DNA from: Lachnospiraceae bacterium | GTDB taxonomy: Bacteria; Bacillota; Clostridia; Lachnospirales; Lachnospiraceae | NCBI GenBank assembly: GCA_017467805.1 | Contig: JAFUKJ010000050.1 | Coordinates: 1 to 47,923 of the forward strand | Reading direction: 5' to 3' | DNA: 47,923 nt | Part shown: positions 15,297 to 25,481 of the stretch, piece after piece | Position numbering within the stretch: the first letter of the stretch is position 1 | Layout of the letters: each line of letters starts with the position of its first letter | Notes under the pieces: generated by a model | The model's database searches: none | Told to the model about the DNA's origin: nothing | Seen by the model: the letters and a program-made list of their open reading frames with translations, nothing else | Made by a program: the position numbers and the translations under genes

Positions 15297-18155
15297 CTAC
15301 GCCTTCTCCAGCATCTTCTTAATATACTTACCTGTATACGACTTCGGCACCTTGGCAATCTGCTCAGGTGTACCCTCGGCAATGACCGTTCCACCGCCAT
15401 CTCCGCCCTCAGGACCGATGTCAATGATATAGTCTGCTGTCTTAATCACATCAAGGTTATGCTCGATAACAACAACCGTATTACCGCCTTCTGCAAGACG
15501 TTGTATAATATCAACCAGCTTGTGAACATCCGCAAAGTGTAAACCTGTTGTCGGCTCGTCCAAAATGTAAATAGTCTTACCCGTACTACGTCTGCTAAGC
15601 TCAGTTGCCAGCTTAATACGCTGCGCCTCACCACCAGAAAGCGTAGTCGATGGCTGACCAAGCTTAATATAGGACAAGCCCACATCATACAATGTCTCAA
15701 TCTTACGACGAATGGATGGTACATTCTCAAAGAAGCCAAGAGCCTCTTCCACTGTCATATCCAAAACATCATAGATGCTCTTACCCTTATAAAGCACCTC
15801 TAATGTCTCACGATTATATCTCTTACCCTGACAAACCTCACATGGCACATATACATCAGGAAGGAAATGCATCTCAATCTTAATAATACCGTCACCCGAG
15901 CAAGCCTCGCAACGTCCACCCTTAATATTAAAGCTGAAGCGTCCCTTATTATAGCCCTTTGCCTTGGCATCAACCGTAGAAGCAAACAAATCTCTAATCT
16001 GGTCAAATACACCAGTGTAGGTTGCAGGGTTAGAACGAGGTGTTCTTCCAATCGGAGACTGGTCGATATCAATTACCTTGTCCAACTGTTCAACACCAAC
16101 TACCTTCTTATGCTTACCAGGAATCGTTCTTGCTCGATTCAGCTTCTTAGCCAGATATTTATAAAGAATCTCATTTACAAGTGATGACTTTCCTGAACCA
16201 GAAACACCTGTTACACAGGTAAATACTCCCAGCGGGAAATTCACATCAATATTCTTAAGATTATTCTCCGCCGCTCCCTGTACGGTCAGCCAGCCAGTAG
16301 GCTCACGTCTTGAAGTCGGCACAGGAATCTTCTTCTTACCACTTAAATACTGTCCCGTAACAGACTCAGGAACTGCCATAATCTCTTCTGCCGTTCCTTG
16401 CGCAATCACTTGTCCACCATGCTCACCCGCACCAGGACCAATATCCACAATATGGTCCGCAGCAAACATAGTATCTTCATCATGCTCTACTACAATCAAC
16501 GTATTTCCTAAATCCTTTAGACTCTTCAAAGCGCTCAACAGCTTATCATTATCTCTCTGATGCAGACCGATACTTGGCTCATCCAGAATATAGCACACTC
16601 CAACCAAACCCGAACCAATCTGTGTTGCAAGACGAATTCTCTGTGCCTCGCCACCAGAAAGCGTTGCTGTGGCACGAGACAGGCAAAGATACTCCAAGCC
16701 TACATTCTTCAGGAAACCAACTCTTGCCTTAATCTCCTTTAAAATCTGCTTACCAATCAGCTTCTGCTGCTCTGTTAATTCCAATCCATCTAAAAAGTCA
16801 TAAAGCGCACCAATCGAAAGAGAGGTAATCTCATGGATATTCTTATCGCATACAGTAACAGCCAATGAGCTTTTCTTCAGTCTTCTGCCGTCACATTCCT
16901 TACATGGTGTAATACGCATAAAGGTCTCATATTCCTGCTTGGTAGTCTCCGAAGAAGTCTCGCGGTATCTGCGCTCCACATTCTTAATCAGTCCCTCGAA
17001 CGCAATCGGATATCTGCCTTCTCCACGCTGTCCCTTATAGTAAACGATAACTTCCTTACCCTTTGTACCATATATCAACATGTCCTGCACCTTAGGACTA
17101 AGCTCCTCAAAAGGTGTGTCCAAAGAGAAATCATACTCCTTACACAGTGCCTGCAATATGGCATTGGTAAAGCTGGACTTATCCGTGCAGGACTGCCATC
17201 CCATAACTGTAATGGCTCCCTGATTGATACTCAGACTTCTGTCAGGAATCATCAAATCCGCATCAAACTCCATCTTATAGCCAAGTCCGAAACACTCAGG
17301 ACATGCGCCAAACGGATTGTTGAAAGAAAAGCTTCTTGGCTCAATCTCTTCAATGCTAATCTCACAGTCAGGACAAGCAAAGCTCTGTGAGAAATTAATC
17401 GGCTCACCGCCAATCACATCCACTGTCATAAGACCATCTGCTAAGCCTAAAACATTCTCCACTGAGTCTGTCAAACGTCTGGTAATGCCATCCTTTACCA
17501 CAAGTCTGTCTACCACAATCTCAATATTATGCTTAATGTTCTTATCCAGCTTAATCTCTTCTGTCAGCTCATACATACTGCCATCAATACGTACTCTGAC
17601 ATAACCACTTCTCTTTGCTCCCTCTAAGACCTTAACGTGCTCACCTTTACGTCCTCTTACCACTGGAGCAAGAAGCTGCAGCTTCGTTCCCTCTGGCAAT
17701 GCGAGAATAGCATCTACCATCTGGTCTACAGTCTGTTTCTTAATCTCTTTACCACAGTTCGGGCAGTGAGGAATACCAATTCTGGCATATAGCAAACGGA
17801 AATAATCATAAATCTCTGTCACCGTTCCTACCGTAGAACGTGGGTTACGATTCGTGGACTTCTGGTCAATGGAAATCGCTGGTGAAAGTCCCTCTATACT
17901 CTCGACATTAGGCTTCTCCATCTGCCCCAAAAACATACGGGCATAAGAAGATAGTGACTCCATATATCGTCTCTGTCCCTCTGCATATATCGTATCAAAT
18001 GCAAGGGATGACTTACCAGAACCTGATAATCCCGTTAAAACTACAAACTGATTCCTTGGAATATCCAAGCTTATATTCTTCAAATTATGCTCATTTGCGC
18101 CGCGAATACGAATCACTTCTCCCTTAGGAAGCATCTTCAACTGCTTTGCATCCAT
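15297..18155 (-). CDS. uvrA: Excinuclease ABC subunit A
   Basis: A 952-residue DNA damage sensor of nucleotide excision repair. It has two ABC ATPase halves: Walker [13 protein letters not shown] near residue 41 and [11 protein letters not shown] in the second half, each followed by an LSGGEAQR signature and a DEP...GLH Walker B. Zinc modules with CxxC pairs are present, including CEACSGDG and CEVCQGKR in the second half. Length is normal for bacterial UvrA. It starts 50 nt after uvrB stops, forming a uvrB-uvrA operon. GAGG precedes the ATG. Confidence 0.97.
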   Translation of the reverse strand: MDAKQLKMLPKGEVIRIRGANEHNLKNISLDIPRNQFVVLTGLSGSGKSSLAFDTIYAEGQRRYMESLSSYARMFLGQMEKPNVESIEGLSPAISIDQKSTNRNPRSTVGTVTEIYDYFRLLYARIGIPHCPNCGKEIKKQTVDQMVDAILALPEGTKLQLLAPVVRGRKGEHVKVLEGAKRSGYVRVRIDGSMYELTEEIKLDKNIKHNIEIVVDRLVVKDGITRRLTDSVENVLGLADGLMTVDVIGGEPINFSQSFACPDCEISIEEIEPRSFSFNNPFGACPECFGLGYKMEFDADLMIPDRSLSINQGAITVMGWQSCTDKSSFTNAILQALCKEYDFSLDTPFEELSPKVQDMLIYGTKGKEVIVYYKGQRGEGRYPIAFEGLIKNVERRYRETSSETTKQEYETFMRITPCKECDGRRLKKSSLAVTVCDKNIHEITSLSIGALYDFLDGLELTEQQKLIGKQILKEIKARVGFLKNVGLEYLCLSRATATLSGGEAQRIRLATQIGSGLVGVCYILDEPSIGLHQRDNDKLLSALKSLKDLGNTLIVVEHDEDTMFAADHIVDIGPGAGEHGGQVIAQGTAEEIMAVPESVTGQYLSGKKKIPVPTSRREPTGWLTVQGAAENNLKNIDVNFPLGVFTCVTGVSGSGKSSLVNEILYKYLAKKLNRARTIPGKHKKVVGVEQLDKVIDIDQSPIGRTPRSNPATYTGVFDQIRDLFASTVDAKAKGYNKGRFSFNIKGGRCEACSGDGIIKIEMHFLPDVYVPCEVCQGKRYNRETLEVLYKGKSIYDVLDMTVEEALGFFENVPSIRRKIETLYDVGLSYIKLGQPSTTLSGGEAQRIKLATELSRRSTGKTIYILDEPTTGLHFADVHKLVDIIQRLAEGGNTVVVIEHNLDVIKTADYIIDIGPEGGDGGGTVIAEGTPEQIAKVPKSYTGKYIKKMLEKA

Positions 18156-18205
18156 AACTAATACCTCTACTTTCTCAAAATAGTAATCCTGTCACAGGAA
18201 GCATA

Positions 18206-20200
18206 CTACATGCCACCCTCTATCTCATTCAACATCGTCTTAAGCTCCAGCATCTTATCTCGAAGCTCAACTGCTGCCTCAAAGTTAAGCTCTGCTGCCG
18301 CCTTACGCATATTCTTCTCTACAGTCGTAATCAGCTTACGCAGCTCCTTGGCATCCATCGACTCAGGGTCTTTCGCGAAGGACTGCTCCTCCTTGGCAAC
18401 CGCCTTAGAAATACTAATCAAATCACGTACCGCCTTCTTAATCGTCTGCGGCGTAATACCATGCTCTTCATTGTACTTCTGCTGAATCTTACGTCTTCTC
18501 TCAGTCTCATCCAATGCAATCCGCATAGAATCCGTAATCGTATCTGCATACATGACAACATGTCCCTGTGCATTTCTTGCCGCACGGCCTACTGTCTGAA
18601 TCAGCGAAGTCGCAGAACGAAGGAAGCCTTCCTTATCTGCATCCAAAATCGCCACTAACGAAATCTCAGGAATATCCAAGCCCTCTCGAAGCAGGTTAAT
18701 ACCAACCAGCACATCAAATACATCCAAACGCATATCGCGGATAATCTCAGCACGCTCAAGTGTATCAATATCCGAATGCAAATACTTCACACGAATACCA
18801 ACCTCGGACATATATCTGGTTAAATCCTCAGCCATCTGCTTGGTCAACGTAGTAACTAATATCTTATTATGCTGCGCTGTCTCCGCCTTAATACGAGAAA
18901 TCAAATCATCAATCTGCCCCTCTACAGGACATACCTCAATCTCAGGGTCTAAAAGCCCAGTTGGTCTGATAATCTGCTCCGTTCTAAGAAGCTCATGCTC
19001 CTCCTCGTATACATTCGGCGTCGCAGAAACAAACAGCATCTGGTCAATCTTCTGCTCAAACTCCTCAAACTTCAACGGTCTGTTATCCAAAGCCGACGGA
19101 AGTCTGAAGCCATAATCTACCAAGGTAGTCTTACGGGAACGGTCACCCGCATACATACCACGCACCTGCGGAATCGTGATATGAGACTCATCTACAATAA
19201 TCAAAAAATCATCCTTAAAGAAATCCAACAGACAATATGGCGGTTCTCCCTCCGCAGTACCATTCAAATGTCGGGAATAGTTCTCAATACCTGAACAAAA
19301 GCCTGTCTCTCTAAGCATCTCAATATCGAAATTCGTTCTCTCCGAAATACGCTGCGCCTCCAAAAGCTTATCCTCCTGCTTAAAGAAGATAACGCGTTCC
19401 TTCATCTCTTCTTCAATATTCTGGCAAGCTATCTTGATTCGCTCAGGTGCCACAACATAGTGAGATGCAGGAAAAATCGTCACATGCTCCAGATAAGCAT
19501 TCGTCCTCTGCGTCACTGGGTCAATCTCAGAAATGCGGTCAATCTCATCCCCAAAAAACTCTACACGAATCAGAAAATCTCCGCCCTGTGCAGGACAAAT
19601 ATCCAACACATCTCCATGCACGCGGAAACGACACCTCTGTAAATCCATGTCGTTCCTCTCATACTGCATCTCTATCAACTCACGGATAACATCATCCCGC
19701 TCCTTAATCATACCAGGACGAAGCGAAGTCATCATCCCCTGATATTCATCAGGACTACCCAAACCATAGATACAGGAAACGCTGGCAACTACAATAACAT
19801 CCCTGCGTTCTGTCAAAGATGCAGTAGCAGATAATCTAAGCTTATCAATCTCCTCATTAACAGCCGAATCCTTCGCAATGTAGGTATCCGACTGTGGAAT
19901 ATATGCCTCAGGCTGATAATAATCATAGTAGGACACAAAGTACTCCACTGCGTTCTCAGGGAAGAACTCTTTAAACTCTCCATAAAGCTGTCCTGCCAAG
20001 GTCTTATTATGCGCTATAATCAATGTCGGCTTATTCAGAGCCGCAATAACATTTGCCATGGTAAAGGTCTTACCAGAACCCGTAACACCAAGCAAGGTCT
20101 GAAACTGATTACCCTCCTGAAACCCTTCCACGAGGTCTTTAATCGCCTGCGGCTGGTCACCTGTAGGCTGATATTCAGAATGAAGAATAAACTTATTCAT
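18206..20200 (-). CDS. uvrB: Excinuclease ABC subunit B
   Basis: A 664-residue helicase-like damage-verification subunit of nucleotide excision repair. Walker [14 protein letters not shown] lies near residue 40, the beta-hairpin region [12 protein letters not shown] near 93-104, DEXH-box DESH, and helicase motif [11 protein letters not shown]. The C-terminal UVR domain ([17 protein letters not shown]) that contacts UvrC is present. It forms an operon with uvrA downstream. uvrC is not in the window. Confidence 0.97.
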   Translation of the reverse strand: MNKFILHSEYQPTGDQPQAIKDLVEGFQEGNQFQTLLGVTGSGKTFTMANVIAALNKPTLIIAHNKTLAGQLYGEFKEFFPENAVEYFVSYYDYYQPEAYIPQSDTYIAKDSAVNEEIDKLRLSATASLTERRDVIVVASVSCIYGLGSPDEYQGMMTSLRPGMIKERDDVIRELIEMQYERNDMDLQRCRFRVHGDVLDICPAQGGDFLIRVEFFGDEIDRISEIDPVTQRTNAYLEHVTIFPASHYVVAPERIKIACQNIEEEMKERVIFFKQEDKLLEAQRISERTNFDIEMLRETGFCSGIENYSRHLNGTAEGEPPYCLLDFFKDDFLIIVDESHITIPQVRGMYAGDRSRKTTLVDYGFRLPSALDNRPLKFEEFEQKIDQMLFVSATPNVYEEEHELLRTEQIIRPTGLLDPEIEVCPVEGQIDDLISRIKAETAQHNKILVTTLTKQMAEDLTRYMSEVGIRVKYLHSDIDTLERAEIIRDMRLDVFDVLVGINLLREGLDIPEISLVAILDADKEGFLRSATSLIQTVGRAARNAQGHVVMYADTITDSMRIALDETERRRKIQQKYNEEHGITPQTIKKAVRDLISISKAVAKEEQSFAKDPESMDAKELRKLITTVEKNMRKAAAELNFEAAVELRDKMLELKTMLNEIEGGM

Positions 20201-20300
20201 ATGAGAATTCCTCCATCAAAATCAACGAACATATATTCTGTTTTATAGTATAACACAAAATCAAGAAATGTATAGGGGAAAATAAAGAGAATTTTAAGCA

Positions 20301-20325
20301 AAAAGGCGAGCCTCACGACTCGCCC
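20301..20325 (-). terminator. Terminator after the DUF1292 gene
   Basis: On the minus strand GGCGAG, an 8-nt loop and CTCGCC are followed by TTTTTG. Confidence 0.75.
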
Positions 20326-20331
20326 AAGATA

Positions 20332-20610
20332 CTATAGTTTCAAATACGCCTCTGCAACCTGCTTATATTCCACTTCACTGGTAATCTTCTCTACCGTGAA
20401 GTCATCACCTTCGATAACACTCTTGTAGGTATACATACCATCTTCATTAATGGTATCTCCCTCAATCAGCGCACCTACTACATAGTGCTTATTCTTGAAG
20501 TCAAACTCATCTACAACAGCCATTTCAACCTCTGTACCTTCCTTTGTTGTTACCGTGAAGGTTACATATTCCTGAAATTCATTCTCCTGAAAATCGTCTT
20601 TCATTTCCAT
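20332..20610 (-). CDS. DUF1292 family protein
   Basis: A 92-residue acidic protein with the DUF1292 pattern: EYVTFTVTTKEGTEVEMAVVDEFDFKNKHYVVG followed by a second beta-rich half and a C-terminal helix ending VAEAYLKL. The function is unknown. It begins 10 nt after the sodium-dependent transporter and ends at a terminator, so it is the last gene of a two-gene transcript. A second DUF1292 protein is at 38740-39000 in the usual ruvX context. Confidence 0.8.
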   Translation of the reverse strand: MEMKDDFQENEFQEYVTFTVTTKEGTEVEMAVVDEFDFKNKHYVVGALIEGDTINEDGMYTYKSVIEGDDFTVEKITSEVEYKQVAEAYLKL

Positions 20611-20620
20611 AACATCACTC

Positions 20621-21973
20621 CTAAATCAAACCTGAAATCAAAATTACCAAAATTAAAATCGGTAATACAAACTGGAAATACGGCTTAAGCTTAGCAGACA
20701 TTTTAAGTCCACTTCCTGTATTTACCTCTTCCAAGTATTTATCAAAGCCCCAGCCCCACTTAGTTACGCAGAATAACAAATATACTAGCGAACCAATTGG
20801 CAACAGAAGATTACTTACAATAAAGTCTTCTGTATCCAGAATATTTCCACCATTAATAAGTTTTATATCACTCCACAGATTATAACCGAGAACACATGGT
20901 ACACTTGCTACCAATATAAAAATACAGTTAATCACAACCGCCTTCTTACGACTCCACCCAAAGTTATCCATGCATGCCGCCAATAAATTCTCAAATACTG
21001 CAATTACCGTTGTAAAGCAGGCGAAGGTCATAAATAAGAAGAAAAGACTTCCCCATAGACGACCACCCGTCATATTAACAAATACTCGCGGCAACGTAAT
21101 AAAAATCAAATTAGGTCCTGCATCTGGCTGTACACCAAAACTAAAGCATGCAGGGAAAATAATCATTCCTGACATCAATGCAACGAAAGTATCCAGACAG
21201 CAAATTCGCACAGATTCACCTGTAAGTGTATTGTCCTTTGTCATATAGCTTCCAAAAATTTCCATAGAAGCAATACCCAGACTCAATGTAAAGAAAGACT
21301 GATTCATTGCTGCTGTAATCACATTACCAATTCCCCGCTCCATCGCTCTTCCCAAATCAGGAAGCAGATAAAACTTCACGCCTTCAGCTGCTCCCTCCAA
21401 GGTAAGACTGTTGACAGCCAGTATTACAATCAATCCCAACAAACCTATCATCATAGTTTTACTGATTCGTTCCAAACCATTCTTTAGTCCAAAGATCAAT
21501 ACCATAAATCCCAACACAACGACAATTGACATCCATACCATCATCTCTGTTGGATTTGCCTGCATAGCAGAAAAAACACTGTCTACATTCTCGGTAACAA
21601 CACCCACAAAATCTCCCTTGAAAAACTTTACAAAATATCCAAGCATCCATCCCGAAACCGTAGTGTAATACATCATCAGTAAATAGCAGCCGATGACCGC
21701 AATCCAACCATGTATATGCCACTTGCTTCCCTTAGGCTCCAGCTCCTTATAACCTTGCACCGCACTCTTACGACTTGCACGACCTACGGCCAACTCCATT
21801 GTCAGAACAGGAACACCCATAATCAACAAAAACAATAAATAAAACAATACGAAAATGCCCCCGCCATTCTCGCCAGCAACATACGGAAATTTCCACACAT
21901 TACCAATACCAATTGCACAGCCTGCACTTACCAGAATAAAACCTAATCTGGACTTAAAGCTTTCACGTTCCAT
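20621..21973 (-). CDS. Sodium-dependent transporter, NSS family
   Basis: This 450-residue membrane protein opens with the neurotransmitter:sodium symporter signature: FILVSAGCAIGIGNVWKFPY (unwound TM1 with the sodium and substrate site), GENGGGIFVLFYL and PVLTMELAVGRASRK. About eleven membrane helices are expected; the length fits the shorter prokaryotic 11-helix NSS transporters rather than 12-helix LeuT. It probably imports an amino acid with sodium; the substrate cannot be read from sequence. It diverges from pfp. The gene ends in a stretch of hydrophobic residues (VLPILILVILISGLI). Confidence 0.9.
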   Translation of the reverse strand: MERESFKSRLGFILVSAGCAIGIGNVWKFPYVAGENGGGIFVLFYLLFLLIMGVPVLTMELAVGRASRKSAVQGYKELEPKGSKWHIHGWIAVIGCYLLMMYYTTVSGWMLGYFVKFFKGDFVGVVTENVDSVFSAMQANPTEMMVWMSIVVVLGFMVLIFGLKNGLERISKTMMIGLLGLIVILAVNSLTLEGAAEGVKFYLLPDLGRAMERGIGNVITAAMNQSFFTLSLGIASMEIFGSYMTKDNTLTGESVRICCLDTFVALMSGMIIFPACFSFGVQPDAGPNLIFITLPRVFVNMTGGRLWGSLFFLFMTFACFTTVIAVFENLLAACMDNFGWSRKKAVVINCIFILVASVPCVLGYNLWSDIKLINGGNILDTEDFIVSNLLLPIGSLVYLLFCVTKWGWGFDKYLEEVNTGSGLKMSAKLKPYFQFVLPILILVILISGLI

Positions 21974-22008
21974 ACTTAACCTTCTCCTTCAATCTTTTAA
22001 CTACACAT

Positions 22009-22038
22009 ACTATATCATGCCACTTACATATTCTGCAA
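22009..22038 (-). promoter_or_regulatory. Possible SigA promoter for the NSS transporter
   Basis: On the minus strand CTGCAA's complement TTGCAG (22033-22038), an 18-nt spacer and TATAGT (22009-22014) precede the gene by about 35 nt. Confidence 0.45.
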
Positions 22039-22174
22039 TTGCCCTTTTCACGAATTCTTTTTCCTATTTTATGATTCCGCTAAATATTTTTGGTATACAT
22101 AAAATATATTATGGTAATTATCTGAAAATTGTATTAAAATAGAATAAAAGAGAATTCAATAAGGAGGTAACAGT

Positions 22175-23422
22175 ATGAAAAGAAATGTCATCGTTGGTCA
22201 GTCAGGTGGTCCTACCGCAGCAATCAATTCAAGCCTTGCAGGCGTATACCGAACAGCCATAGACCGTGGCGCTAATAAGGTATACGGAATGCTCCATGGA
22301 ATTCAGGGGTTACTCGAAGAAAAATATATTGATTTATCAGAGCATATCCGAACAGAGCTGGATGTCGAGCTTCTAAAACGTACACCTGCTGCCTTCTTAG
22401 GCTCATGTCGTTATAAATTACCAGGAATCCATGAGGATAAAGCTGTCTACGAAAAAATATTTGCAATTTTGGACAAGCTTGATATTGAAGCCTTCATTTA
22501 CATTGGTGGAAACGATTCTATGGATACCATTAAAAAGCTTTCTGATTATGCCATCCTCACAGGTCATCAAACCCGTTTTATCGGCTGCCCTAAGACCATT
22601 GACAACGATTTGGCTTTAACAGACCACACACCAGGCTACGGAAGTGCTGCAAAATATATCGGAACCTCCATGAAAGAAATTATCCGTGACAGCTTCTGTC
22701 TGGAATATCCAAAGGGATTAGTCACCATTGTCGAAATCATGGGAAGAAATGCAGGCTGGTTAACAGGTGCTGCTGCACTTTCCAAGGGAGAAGACTGTGA
22801 AGGTCCTGATTTAATTTATCTCCCAGAGCTTACCTTTGACATTCAAAGCTTCAGAACAAAGGTGGAACAACTCTTAAAGAAGAAAACCTCTGTTGTAGTA
22901 GCTGTTTCTGAAGGCATTCGCACCGCTGATGGCAAATATGTCTGCGAGTTAGGAAAAGACATTAATTTCGTTGATTCCTTTGGACACAAACAGCTTTCCG
23001 GAACCGCTTCCTATCTTGCAAGCTTTATTGCTGGTGAATTGGGCTGTAAAACAAGAGCCATCGAATTCAGCACCTTACAAAGAGCAGGCTCTCACCTTGC
23101 TTCCCGCGTTGATATCCTCGAAGCATATCAGGTAGGCGGTGCAGCAGTCAAGGCTGCCGATGAAGGTGATTCAGGTCAAATGGTTGTTCTGCAAAGAATT
23201 TCCGATGACCCATATCAGTGTGCAACAGCAGTGAAAGACGTTCACAAGATTGCCAATGACGAAAAATGTGTGCCTAGAAATTGGATTAACAAGGATGGCA
23301 CATATGTAACAGATGAATTCATCACATATGTAGAGCCTCTCATCCAGGGCGATGTATCACCAGTCATGGTAGATGGTATTCCAAGACATTTGTATACGCC
23401 AAAAGAACTTTATAAAAAATAA
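22175..23422 (+). CDS. pfp: 6-phosphofructokinase, pyrophosphate-dependent type
   Basis: It phosphorylates fructose-6-phosphate in glycolysis. The 415-residue sequence has the N-terminal loop GQSGGPTAAIN, GGNDSMDT at 111-118, PKTIDNDL at 139-146 and GRNAGW. Asp-114 and Lys-140 occupy the positions that are Gly in ATP-dependent enzymes; this pairing marks pyrophosphate as donor, making the step reversible and sparing ATP. It is monocistronic: a perfect AAGGAGGT ribosome binding site upstream and a strong hairpin directly after the stop. Confidence 0.92.
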   Translation: MKRNVIVGQSGGPTAAINSSLAGVYRTAIDRGANKVYGMLHGIQGLLEEKYIDLSEHIRTELDVELLKRTPAAFLGSCRYKLPGIHEDKAVYEKIFAILDKLDIEAFIYIGGNDSMDTIKKLSDYAILTGHQTRFIGCPKTIDNDLALTDHTPGYGSAAKYIGTSMKEIIRDSFCLEYPKGLVTIVEIMGRNAGWLTGAAALSKGEDCEGPDLIYLPELTFDIQSFRTKVEQLLKKKTSVVVAVSEGIRTADGKYVCELGKDINFVDSFGHKQLSGTASYLASFIAGELGCKTRAIEFSTLQRAGSHLASRVDILEAYQVGGAAVKAADEGDSGQMVVLQRISDDPYQCATAVKDVHKIANDEKCVPRNWINKDGTYVTDEFITYVEPLIQGDVSPVMVDGIPRHLYTPKELYKK

Positions 23423-23424
23423 AT

Positions 23425-23462
23425 AAAACGCATGCATCTTTCAAACAAAGTGCATGCGTTTT
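23425..23462. terminator. Bidirectional terminator between pfp and the CDF exporter
   Basis: AAAACGCATGCA and TGCATGCGTTTT form a 12-bp stem, with inner CTTT/AAAG pairing. T-rich sequence follows on both strands. Confidence 0.85.
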
Positions 23463-23463
23463 A

Positions 23464-24630
23464 TTATATGTATTTCTTTTCTACCTTAATCACTGCAAAA
23501 TAATTCTGCCATTTCGCCAATATCCTTTGCTGAATCTCTAAAGATACCTCATCATCACTTCTCGCATAGCCCTGCGGAAGCACTACGTCAAAAATCAGAT
23601 TAGTATGAGTCGGTCCCTCCACCATGCGGAAATCATGAATGGACAACTCACTATCCATATCCTTTACAAGCTTTTCTACTTCCTTTCGAAGCCCCATGAC
23701 CTTTTCATCATCCGCCTCAATGGGGTCCATATGTAATACCGCCTCGCACTGAAACTTCTCACGAAGCTCATATTCAATCACATCCATCAAATCATGCAGC
23801 TTATAGACATCCTCCTTGCCAGATACCTCTGCATGAAGAGAAATCATTCTTCGTCCAGGACCATAGTCATGCACAATCATATCATGAATACCTACCACGT
23901 CAGAATGGGACAGCACAAGCTCTTCCACATTCTTCACAAACTCTGCATCAGGTGCCTCACCAAGTAAAGGACTCAAGGTTTCCTTTGCCGATGTAAAGCC
24001 TGCAATCAGAATAAATGCTGCTACCACCAGTCCCGAAACACCGTCCAGATTAATCTTAGTGAAATAATACAATATCATGGACAATAACACCACAAAGGTC
24101 GCAATACAATCACTCAAGCTGTCTATTGACGTTGCCTTCATTGCAGATGAATCAATGCGGTTGCCAAAACCACGGTTATAAATTGCCATATACACCTTTA
24201 CAAGAATTGAAATTATCAGGATTGTTATCGTGATTGCATTAACCTTCATATCCTCAGGATGCAAAATCTTTCCTACAGAGGACTGCAACAGCTCCAACCC
24301 CATATACATAATAAGCCCTGATACAATCAAGCCTGAAATATACTCAATTCGCCCATGACCAAAGGGATGCTCAGGGTCTGGCTTCTTCCCTGCGAAATGA
24401 AATCCCATCAATGTCACTACACTAGAACCTGCATCTGACAGATTGTTCAGTGCATCTGCCATCACAGATACAGAACCGCTGATAAAACCAGCTACATACT
24501 TTCCTATAAAAAGCAGCACATTCAGAACAATTCCAACAATCCCCGCCAATTGTCCATATGCACGTCTGACAACGGGATTCTTATAATCCTCACAATCCTT
24601 AATAAAAAATCTACTTAAAATTCTAAACAT
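23464..24630 (-). CDS. Cation diffusion facilitator family metal exporter
   Basis: A 388-residue CDF protein with six membrane helices in the first 220 residues and a C-terminal cytoplasmic metallochaperone-like domain (HDMIVHDYGPGRRMISLHAEV). The helix-2 site reads NxxxD (Asn-62, Asp-66) and the helix-5 site DxxxD (Asp-170, Asp-174). Zinc/iron exporters usually have HxxxD in helix 5, while DxxxD is associated with manganese, so Mn export is my inference. An in-frame GTG at 24642 is too close to AAGGAG, so ATG 24630 is preferred, though its spacing is long. Confidence 0.88.
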   Translation of the reverse strand: MFRILSRFFIKDCEDYKNPVVRRAYGQLAGIVGIVLNVLLFIGKYVAGFISGSVSVMADALNNLSDAGSSVVTLMGFHFAGKKPDPEHPFGHGRIEYISGLIVSGLIMYMGLELLQSSVGKILHPEDMKVNAITITILIISILVKVYMAIYNRGFGNRIDSSAMKATSIDSLSDCIATFVVLLSMILYYFTKINLDGVSGLVVAAFILIAGFTSAKETLSPLLGEAPDAEFVKNVEELVLSHSDVVGIHDMIVHDYGPGRRMISLHAEVSGKEDVYKLHDLMDVIEYELREKFQCEAVLHMDPIEADDEKVMGLRKEVEKLVKDMDSELSIHDFRMVEGPTHTNLIFDVVLPQGYARSDDEVSLEIQQRILAKWQNYFAVIKVEKKYI

Positions 24631-24642
24631 CCTCTTTTGCAC

Positions 24643-24869
24643 ACTCCTTATACATTTTGACAGCTTTATGTTAACTTCATTTTAACTGTTGCATATTTGT
24701 ACAATTAAGTTTATTAAAAACAGAGAAAAATATTCATTTTAACCAATATAGACTTGTAAAGTCAACTTTTTCACGTTAATATGTACATAAGTAATTAATA
24801 TAGTATTCCAATCGTTCACATAATCATATCACATATTTAAGTAATTGGAAACGCAGAAAGGGTACTACA
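24643..24869. other. Divergent intergenic region, CDF exporter and lepB
   Basis: About 230 AT-rich bases with no gene. It holds the lepB promoter and overlapping small dyads (see 24751-24782). Promoters for the exporter on the minus strand are not obvious. Confidence 0.6.
24751..24782 (+). promoter_or_regulatory. SigA promoter of lepB with an overlapping dyad
   Basis: TTGTAA (24754-24759), a 17-nt spacer and TAATAT (24777-24782). The -35 lies inside the dyad GACTT-GTA-AAGTC (24751-24763), overlapped by AAAGT-CA-ACTTT (24758-24769), so an operator is possible. Confidence 0.6.
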
Positions 24870-25409
24870 ATGAGTAATCAACACAAATCATTTATAAAAA
24901 AACTCGCTTGGGAGCTATGGGATACTGCGAAGCTTTTAATAATAGCTCTTATAATAGCAACACTGCTTAAAAACACAGTTGTAGCAAGTGCGTATGTCCC
25001 AACAGGCTCTATGGAAGGTACAGTTGTAACAGGAAGCCGTATCTTCATTAATAAGCTTGCCTATACTGTTGCTGAGCCTGAAAGAGGTGACATCGTATCT
25101 TTTTATTGTCCTGACGAACCAGATACACTTTACCTCAAAAGAATCATCGGTTTACCTGGAGATACCATCGAGGGAATTGACGGATATGTATATATTAACG
25201 GTACAATTCTGGTTAACGATTATAGCGACATTTTATTGAACAAAGATTTCGGCCCTTTCGTTGTTCCTGAGGACTCATACTTTATGCTCGGCGACAACAG
25301 AGTTAATTCATGGGATTCGCGCTATTGGGATAATCCATATGTTTCCCGTGATGCTATTATCGGAAAAGCAACGATTGAATTTTATCCAGAAGTTAAGGTA
25401 TTAGAATAA
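24870..25409 (+). CDS. lepB: Type I signal peptidase
   Basis: It removes signal peptides from exported proteins at the outer face of the membrane. The 179-residue protein has one N-terminal membrane helix (about residues 20-40), catalytic Ser-47 in YVPTGSMEGT and catalytic Lys-90 in YLKRIIGLPGD, and box E as GDNRVNSWDSRYW. The size is typical of Gram-positive SipS-type enzymes. It is monocistronic, with its own promoter, an AAAGGG ribosome binding site and a strong terminator. Confidence 0.95.
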   Translation: MSNQHKSFIKKLAWELWDTAKLLIIALIIATLLKNTVVASAYVPTGSMEGTVVTGSRIFINKLAYTVAEPERGDIVSFYCPDEPDTLYLKRIIGLPGDTIEGIDGYVYINGTILVNDYSDILLNKDFGPFVVPEDSYFMLGDNRVNSWDSRYWDNPYVSRDAIIGKATIEFYPEVKVLE

Positions 25410-25435
25410 TTTTTTTATCAGCAGACACGTAAATC

Positions 25436-25467
25436 AAAAGACAGTTCATAATTGTGAACTGTCTTTT
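25436..25467. terminator. Bidirectional terminator, lepB and the S41 protease
   Basis: AAAAGACAGTTCA, a 6-nt loop and TGAACTGTCTTTT with an extended T-run on plus; the minus side also ends in TTTTGATTT. Confidence 0.88.
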
Positions 25468-25481
25468 TTCATACCATTCTA

